NCBI GenBank assembly: GCA_002104945.1
Contig: MCFH01000006.1
Location: 372,001-436,000 of the forward strand
Length of the DNA: 64,000 nt
Origin: Piromyces finnis
Lineage: Eukaryota > Neocallimastigomycota > Neocallimastigomycetes > Neocallimastigales > Neocallimastigaceae
Direction of reading: 5' to 3'
Of this stretch, positions 57,026 through 64,000 are shown piece after piece. Both the position numbers and the translations under genes were made by a program. The notes below the pieces were generated by a model. It did no database searches. It saw only the letters and a program-made list of their open reading frames with translations, and was not told the origin of the DNA. Positions within the stretch are counted from its first letter, which is position 1, and each line of letters starts with the position of its first letter.

Positions 57026-59484
57026 TTATTCATCCATACGGGTACATCCACTAAGTTCAAGTAATTCCTTTGGACAATCGACCTTAACATAGGTAATTTC
57101 TGGATTATCAGCTCCTCTGAACCAGTCGAATTTAAAAAGACAACCTTCTTGCATACTTTTTGGAAGTTTGTAACAACCTTCACGAGAAGTAACACCACCA
57201 TTACGATCTCCCCAATCTTCTTCTGGAATTTCTGGATATCTTGGAGAACAACCATTGAATAAACCAAAACCACCACCTGGAATTTGAATATCAAAGTGAC
57301 CTTCACCTAAATCACCACCAGTATTGGAAATTTGAACAATCATTTGTTTTCCCTTGATTGGGAAGGATGTGAATGTTAAGGCATAACAAGTACAACACCA
57401 ATCGGCTTCAGTTAAACCTGGAATGTTAGCAGCAGCAAAACCATAAGCAGTAACTTCATCAACAGCCCATGGAGTTTGTTCTTCACAAGTGTAAGTTGGA
57501 CCACCTTCACAACCTGAGATCTATTTTACATAAAATAAATATTGTTATCAATTAATAAAATATTTTATTTATTCCCTGTAATTTTTAATATTTTATACTT
57601 TTTTATCATTATTAATATTTATCTAAATTGTAATATACATACTAAGTTGTTATCTAAAAGTGGGCTATTGTCAGCATTACATAACTTAATGTTGGTCTTG
57701 TATTCAAATTTACCTGGCCAGGCACAAGACTAATTTTTTAAATATATTTATTAATTATTTATATATAAAATATATATTTTTTTGTTTGTTTATTTGTTTT
57801 CATAAATATTTTAATAATAAATAATTGCTTACTGGTTTACAACAATCCCAGTATCTTGTAGTTGAACCCTTAGCTTCCCCAATTGGCCAGTGGTGTTCAG
57901 CATCTTCCCAACTAGCATTAAGGAATTCTATTATTATTTTTTAACATGATATAAATCATAATTTTTTTTTAAAAAAAATATTAATAAAATCAATTAATTA
58001 TATAAAAATTAATAAAATATTTATTAAAATCTAAATGTACCATTGCATTCGTATGGTTTAATTTCACATGGACTTTTATTTTCCCAACCCCATAATGAAC
58101 CATCAGTTTGGGTATCAGTAACAAGACAACCTTGACACCATTGCTATTTTTTTTATTATTATTTTTTAAACAATATTACAAACATTGAAAAAAAAAATTG
58201 ATTTTTGTTAAATATATATTATACTTACACCAAAGTGTGGACCGATTTCACAATCAGTAGCTGGACGTAATTCAGCGTTTGGATCTGGTTCACATTGAGC
58301 GTAACTAATACAATATCATTATAGTTATTCTATGAACTAATGGTTAATACAATAATAATACTAATTATCAATTATATTTACCCGTCTTTTTCAACACAAC
58401 TCATACCAGCACCACAGCAAATGCCTGGACCACAGGCTTCATATTGACATCTACATTTTTGTGTTGGAGTTGGAGCCTTTGTAGTGGTAGTAGTAGTCTT
58501 TTTTGAAGTAGTAGTGGTGGTTTTCTTAGTGGTAGTAGCAGAACAAGATTCTTTAATACCACACCAATCATCTTCATAACCCCATTTTCCATCGTTATCG
58601 GTATAAACAACATCACAACCTTCACAACATGGATAACCCTATAATTTTATTTTATTTTATTTTTAATCAAACATTAAATTGAAATTTAGAAATTTCATTA
58701 TATTTGTTAAATTTTAAATTTTATTTTAATTTTATATTAATTAAAAATTAGTAAAAAAAAAAAAAAAAAAACTCTACATACTAAAGCACCAGCCCAACAG
58801 CTAGCAGTACTTTGAGAACAGGATGATAAAATACCACACCATTCACCATTTTCAATACCCCATTCACCATATTCATCAGTAGTTATAATATCACATCCTT
58901 CACAGCAATCGTAGCCCTGTTTTTAATTATTTTTTTTAATTTAATTATTAATTAAAACTAAATTTAATGATTTTCATTTATCTGAATTTAATTTTTTTAA
59001 CAAAATATAATTAACATACTAAAGAAGAAGCCCAGCATGTGTTAGATTCAAAACATGAATCTGGAATAATACACCAATCATTGTTTTCAATACCTTTTAT
59101 ATTTTGTAATATGATTTAATATTATACATTTTAAACATTATTTAATTTGTTAATTTGATGGTACTTTTTTTTTTTTTTTAATAAATCATTTATTAATAAT
59201 TTTTTAATTCTTATAAATTTACCCCATTTGGAATCATCTTCGTATTCAACACTACATGTATTTTTACAAGTAGAATACTTTATTGTTATTGTTATTTTTA
59301 TATAACATATAAAATTAAAAAGAAAAAAATAATTTTTTAATTTTTTTTTTTCTCGAGTTTCCTTTTTTTTTTTTTTTTAATTTAAATTCTTTATTCAAAA
59401 TATAATTTTAAATCTTACTTGAGCTTCACTCTTTACAATAAAATGTAAAAGAAGAAGTAATGTGCTATTCAATAGCATCTTCAT
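57026..59484 (-). CDS. Secreted GH45 endoglucanase with four dockerin-type modules (480 aa, 10 exons)
   Basis: Minus-strand exons: 59484-59419, 59277-59223, 59093-59020, 58916-58782, 58638-58382, 58304-58229, 58143-58041, 57927-57833, 57729-57643 and 57520-57026, all phase-consistent. The enzyme hydrolyses internal beta-1,4 bonds of cellulose outside the cell. After a signal peptide (1-22) come three fungal dockerin (CBM10-type) modules at about 26-50 (degenerate), 66-100 and 111-143. A Thr/Lys linker (about 145-170), a short CBM1-like Cys cluster ending YAQC (about 172-203) and a fourth dockerin-like module (about 212-250) follow. The GH45 domain (about 265-470) has [12 protein letters not shown] and [13 protein letters not shown], giving the expected catalytic Asp283 and Asp393. 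Dockerins attach the enzyme to the fungal cellulosome. The gene is intact. Confidence 0.96.
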
Positions 59485-61550
59485 TTTTATTTATTTTATT
59501 AATATAAATTAAAAAGAAATTGAATTTATATTATCTTCTTTTTTATTTTATTTTTTTTTTTTTTTTACAATTCAAATTATCAAAATTTGATTTTTATGAA
59601 TCAATTTTTTTTAAAGGAAAATAAAAAAAAAATAAATAAATAAGATTAATTCCTATAAAAGAAATAAATAAAATTAATTTACCTAATTATATTATAAAAA
59701 AAATAATAGACTTTGTTATATTAAAATGAAAGTTTAATTAATATAATATATTTAATTTTATAATTATATTATTAATTAAAGTTTGATAATCCTTTTTCAT
59801 ATAAAATAATATTATAAAGAATTATATTTTACAATATATTATTTTAAATATATGTATAATTATTCATATTTTTAAAGGATTACACAATACAGAACTTCAC
59901 CACTGTCATTATGAATAAGAGTTTTTATTAGAAATTTTAGTATTTTTAAATATTTTTAATAATAATAAAAAGAATAAACACTTTTTTTTTAATATATAAA
60001 TATTGTTATATTTAATAAATATTTTTAATATATATTTATATTATTTTATATTTATTTATATTATTATAAATATGAAATTTAAAATATATTAAAAAATCAT
60101 AATAGAGTATTTTATAGCATTATGTAATATAGAGAAAAACAATTACAAAATAAACTATTAAATTACCTATTATTATGAATTATTTTAATGATTAATCACT
60201 ATGAACTAACTAGTTTATTATTAACTATTTATTAATATATTTAGGAATAATTATAGGTTAATGTACTTGGTTAATATAAATAAATTAATATTTAGGTATT
60301 ACTCATAAATTACATCTTTATAAAATGTATTCATGGGAAAAATAGTCATTATTATTTAATTTATTATTATTACTACTTTTATTTTGTGTATCCTTTTTTA
60401 TATTTAAATTTAAACTTTATTAAATAATATTTTTAAAAAAATGAGAGATAAAAATAATAATTTAAATTTTTTTTAAAAAAATATTTTTATTTAATTAATA
60501 TAATATAATGATTGTAAAAAGATGATCATCATTTATTTTGGAAGCGAATAATTTTTGAATTTTATATTTGACCTTTTACATAAAATTTATGCTTTTTATT
60601 CATAAAAATTGTTATATCACTAGATTAAAAAACACATTGTTTATTTTTTATTATTTTGTTTATTTTTTATTAGTATGTAAGGTATAAACTTTTAAATTTA
60701 TTTATTTTTAAAAAAAATATCTTATTAAGATTTTCCCAACTTATTGGTTGTATATTAATTAATTTAAATAAAAAAAAAAAAAAAAAGAATAAACTTCAAA
60801 TTATGAATAAATAAATATTAGAATAGATGAATATTACTTTTTCCTTTTAAAATATCTTTATATTTTTTTTTTTTTTTGATTTTATAATTATTTAATTATT
60901 AATGATATTTCAAAATTTTATAATTATATTCTTTTTAAATTAACTATAGTAAAATATATATTTAATATACTTTGATCATCATAAAAAAGTAATATATTAC
61001 ATTATACTAGTATTTTTGTATATAAATCATAAATCATATTTTATAAAAAGTTAAAAGTCTCAATATATAACATTATATATGATGAGACTTTTTAGGTGTA
61101 AATTAAAATATTTAGTTAAAATAATAATTTTTTTATAAAAAAAACCTTCTTTTTAGGTAAATTTTATCAAATGATTATATAATAAAAAATAAAAAACGGT
61201 TATTACATTTTTACATATTTATAATTGTTTTTAATCTTGAACAATAATCTTTATAAAAATTAAATAAGACCTATAATTAACAAAATTCTTATTTAATTTT
61301 TATGTAGGAAGATAATTATAACTTTTGAATGTTTAATTATATAAAATGATTTTTTTTTTTTGTTAATATCATTATTATACCATTTAAATGGAGAATTGAT
61401 AATTAAAACATGTTTTTTTATTATTTACACTTATAATATGATATTATAAATTAATAAAAAAAGTAATATAGTAATTTAAAAAAGTTAATATTCAATATAA
61501 TGTCAATAATAAATTAACATTATTATAAATAATAAATATTTCATTAATTA

Positions 61551-61589
<39 letters not shown>

Positions 61590-62645
61590 CACGCTAAATC
61601 ATATAATATTATTAATATTCATTTTTTTTTTTTTTTATATTTTTAAATTTTATTTTAAATGGTTATAAATGTTTTTTATCTTTGTATCATTCAATTAAAA
61701 CTCTACCAATACATTTAAAAAAAAATTAATAAAAATGACATTTTTGATATTACTATATATAGAATAATATAATAAAGCTTATTATTTATAAAACGGTAAA
61801 ACGGCAGGTAGTGAATTTTTAAAATTTATATTTTGATTTATCTATCACCACAATATCCACAATCCCATTTTAAATTATATAATTTATTAAAATTTATCTG
61901 CTTCAAAAAAGTAATATAAAAACGTACTATATAATATATTATTAAATTTCTATCATTATATTTTGATAATTTATCCCTATAACATTATTATGTGGGAATT
62001 GACATTAATATTATTACTATAATTTAATTTAATAATAGATATTAAAAAATAAAAAAAAAAAGGGAATAAATAGGAGTAAATTATTATTAAATGTAAAAAA
62101 AAAAAAAAATTATATATATATATATTATTTAATTAATAAATAAAATCACTTTATATTTTTTCTATATCTTATATATTTTATTTTTTAAATTATATGATCT
62201 TATATAAATTATTAAATATTTACAATAGAGTACTGTACTTTATTATAATGTTCCTTTTATTAATCATACTTATTGCTATTTTGTTTTATATTATTATATA
62301 ACCATATAAATAAAAATTATATCAATATAAGGATTAACTTATTTTGACTAAATAATTGAAAAAAAATGTTTGGAATTCTAATAAATGACTTATAAATTAT
62401 AAAATAAAAAGAAATTAAATTGTTTTAATATATTAAACATTGATTTTAAAATTGAATTATACAGTATCGATATACTATTAATAAAACTATTTATATTATT
62501 ATTCTTACTTGAATTCTTATGATGAATAAAAGAAAGAATAAAATATTAATTATTGGTATTAATTTATTAGTTTCCTAAAAGTGATGCTGTTTAAAAAAAA
62601 TTAAAAAGATAGAAATAATTATTATTTATAATTTAATGATTATGC
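59485..62645. other. 3.2-kb AT-rich spacer
   Basis: No gene or RNA was recognised. The DNA is poly-A/T and AT-rich, with an (ATT)n run at 61550-61590. It contains the promoter of the GH45 gene and the 3' flank of the membrane protein gene. Confidence 0.65.
61550..61590. repeat. (ATT)n microsatellite
   Basis: About 40 bases of pure ATT repeat in the spacer. Confidence 0.85.
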
Positions 62646-64000
62646 TTAATTTCTATTTTTGCTAATTATTATACTATCAACGAGTGATTTTCTATTACCA
62701 CGACTATCATAACTACTGACACTACTGTTATGACGATGATGATGGTGATGTTTATGGTGTTGTCTATTTTGTAGTGGATTATCTATTGGATATTTTGGTA
62801 ATTTAGGTAATTTTGGGATACTTGGTTTTTCAATTGTTAATGAAATTGGTTCATTATTTTCTTCATCTAAAACAACACTAATATCTTCATAATTATCACT
62901 TCCATCTATTAATCTTTGGTAATTATCACTTCCATCTGATAAACTTAATTGATTATTTTGTCTGGTTAAAGTTAATTTACGCTTAGCTTCTAATTCCCAT
63001 GGTTGAGGTAATGAATAATTTCTTTCACTTTCTTCTACCTTAATTGCATCATAATATATTTGTTCACCTCTGTAATTGTTAAGACCATCATGAGAATCAA
63101 CATCACTATTGTTTCCACTTATATTATGATATTTATTATTCTTTTTTGATTCATATACAAAGTGACCTATCACTGTAAAGCATAATAATGCACCAATAGC
63201 TGGAAAACCTACTGTCTTGAAATAATTTTTATTACCTTCTACATTATCGGTTTTAACTTTTTCAATATCTTCTACAAGTATAGTATTAACAGACCATAAA
63301 CATAAACCACTCATTGTTGCTGTATTATTATTAGTGTATGCCCAAACTCTAATAAAGTATTTTTCGTTCTTTTTAAATTTTATGTATGGATTCCAATTAA
63401 CTTCATTTATATCACTTGGAATATTGTCGTCGATTATAATAGTTTCTGTGGTTGGATAGGCAATATAATCATCTCTTCTAGTCAAATTAGCGTGTAATTC
63501 AATTTTAATTGAAGAGCTTGGTTCAAATTCATCAACGGTTTTCCATTTAATATTAACAATAGAGTCTTCATTAAAAACATTTGGTGTACTAATAGTAATA
63601 TTAAAACCATGGTGATCTTTATTTATAAAGATAAATTTATTAGTGAAATTTCTTTAAATATTCAAATTATATATATTTAAAAATACTCACCAAATTCACT
63701 CCACTTAACCACTAATTATTTAAATTTTTATGAAAGAAATGATAAAAATAAAAAAGGTCATTATTTTTTGCTATCTTTTTTATTATTATTTTAATTTTTA
63801 TATTTACTTACAAGTTAAATCTTCTTTTAAAATTTGATGCTTATCAATTAATTCAGCTTTTGCTTTTTCAACTCTTACAGTCTTATCTTGAGATATATTC
63901 TCTACACGTGTTCTATTGTCGTTATTTTTAACACCATTATTTTGTCTTGTATTGGAAACATGACTGTATACAATTTGCTTAGTTGTACTCTGATCGTTTT
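62646..64000 (-). CDS. Membrane protein with Kre9/Knh1-like ectodomain, 5' end outside window
   Basis: Minus-strand exons: from beyond 64000 to 63812, a 21-base exon 63711-63691, and 63616-62646 (stop at 62646); the phases agree. The visible part starts in an Asn/Lys/Glu-rich region. A beta-sandwich-like stretch follows, FNITISTPNVFNEDSIVNIK...W, PSSSIKIELHANL, NWNPYIKFKKNEKYFIRVWA and SGLCLWS, whose pattern recalls the N-terminal domain of Kre9/Knh1-type, Ser/Thr-rich GPI-anchored fungal wall proteins. One membrane segment (TVGFPAIGALLCFTVIGHFV) follows, then a tail of about 160 residues with acidic repeats DGSDNY, KLPKLPKYP and a His run. It is probably a type I plasma-membrane protein. Function is unknown and the domain call is tentative. 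Confidence 0.75.

Noticed and set aside
60388-60399. GTATCCTTTTTT, a perfect U12-type 5' splice-site match
   Set aside because: It lies in a spacer with no coding sequence and no TTCCTTRAY-type branch site downstream; chance in AT-rich DNA is likely.
1-64000. tRNA genes, CRISPR arrays, prokaryotic operons
   Set aside because: I saw no B-box (GGTTCGANTCC-like) with a cloverleaf and no regularly spaced repeats. All protein genes have eukaryotic introns or are retroelement ORFs.

Overview
The window looks like chromosomal DNA of an anaerobic gut fungus (Neocallimastigomycota). The evidence is the extreme A+T content with long A and T homopolymers, (AAT)n microsatellites, genes split by short AT-rich GT-AG introns, and above all a secreted GH45 cellulase carrying several fungal dockerin (CBM10-type) modules, the hallmark of cellulosome-forming rumen fungi. 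The genus cannot be fixed from sequence alone.

Layout. 1-6.8 kb: an intact Ty1/copia LTR retrotransposon with identical 230-bp LTRs, inserted in an (AAT)n tract. 6.8-18.85 kb: a 12-kb gene desert with hairpins and simple repeats. 18.85-20.4 kb: a single-exon homeodomain transcription factor gene. 21.4-32.6 kb: a LINE cluster, made of one full-length element (LINE-A1) with an intact 1522-aa ORF, a 3' fragment of a divergent second family (LINE-B), two broken LINE-A pieces, a decayed unrecognised gene on the minus strand, and an old LINE-A relic. 33.6-43.0 kb: a 12-exon gene for a secreted M13 (neprilysin-like) metallopeptidase, cut inside exon 9 by a second full-length LINE-A (LINE-A2, opposite strand) with a clean 15-bp target-site duplication. 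44.3-46.25 kb (minus): TFIIB in 3 exons. 47.97-49.45 kb (minus): FAD synthase in 6 exons. 51.0-51.3 kb (minus): two tandem C/D-box snoRNA candidates. 53.06-56.03 kb (plus): prephenate dehydrogenase in 13 exons. 56.4-56.55 kb (minus): a U12 minor-spliceosome snRNA. 57.03-59.48 kb (minus): GH45 endoglucanase with dockerins in 10 exons. 62.65-64.0 kb (minus, running off the window): a membrane protein with a Kre9/Knh1-like ectodomain.

The genes do not form a pathway. They are housekeeping genes (transcription initiation, FAD and tyrosine synthesis, RNA processing), a fibre-degrading enzyme and secreted or surface proteins, separated by AT-rich spacers and colonised by recently active retroelements. 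Two intact LINE-A copies, one breaking an otherwise readable gene, and a copia element with identical LTRs indicate current or very recent retrotransposition. The most notable signals are the U12 snRNA, the copia primer-binding site matching the anticodon arm of tRNA-Lys(CUU), the tandem 5' monomers of LINE-A, and the LINE-interrupted peptidase gene. Exon boundaries were placed by eye from GT-AG sites and reading phase.
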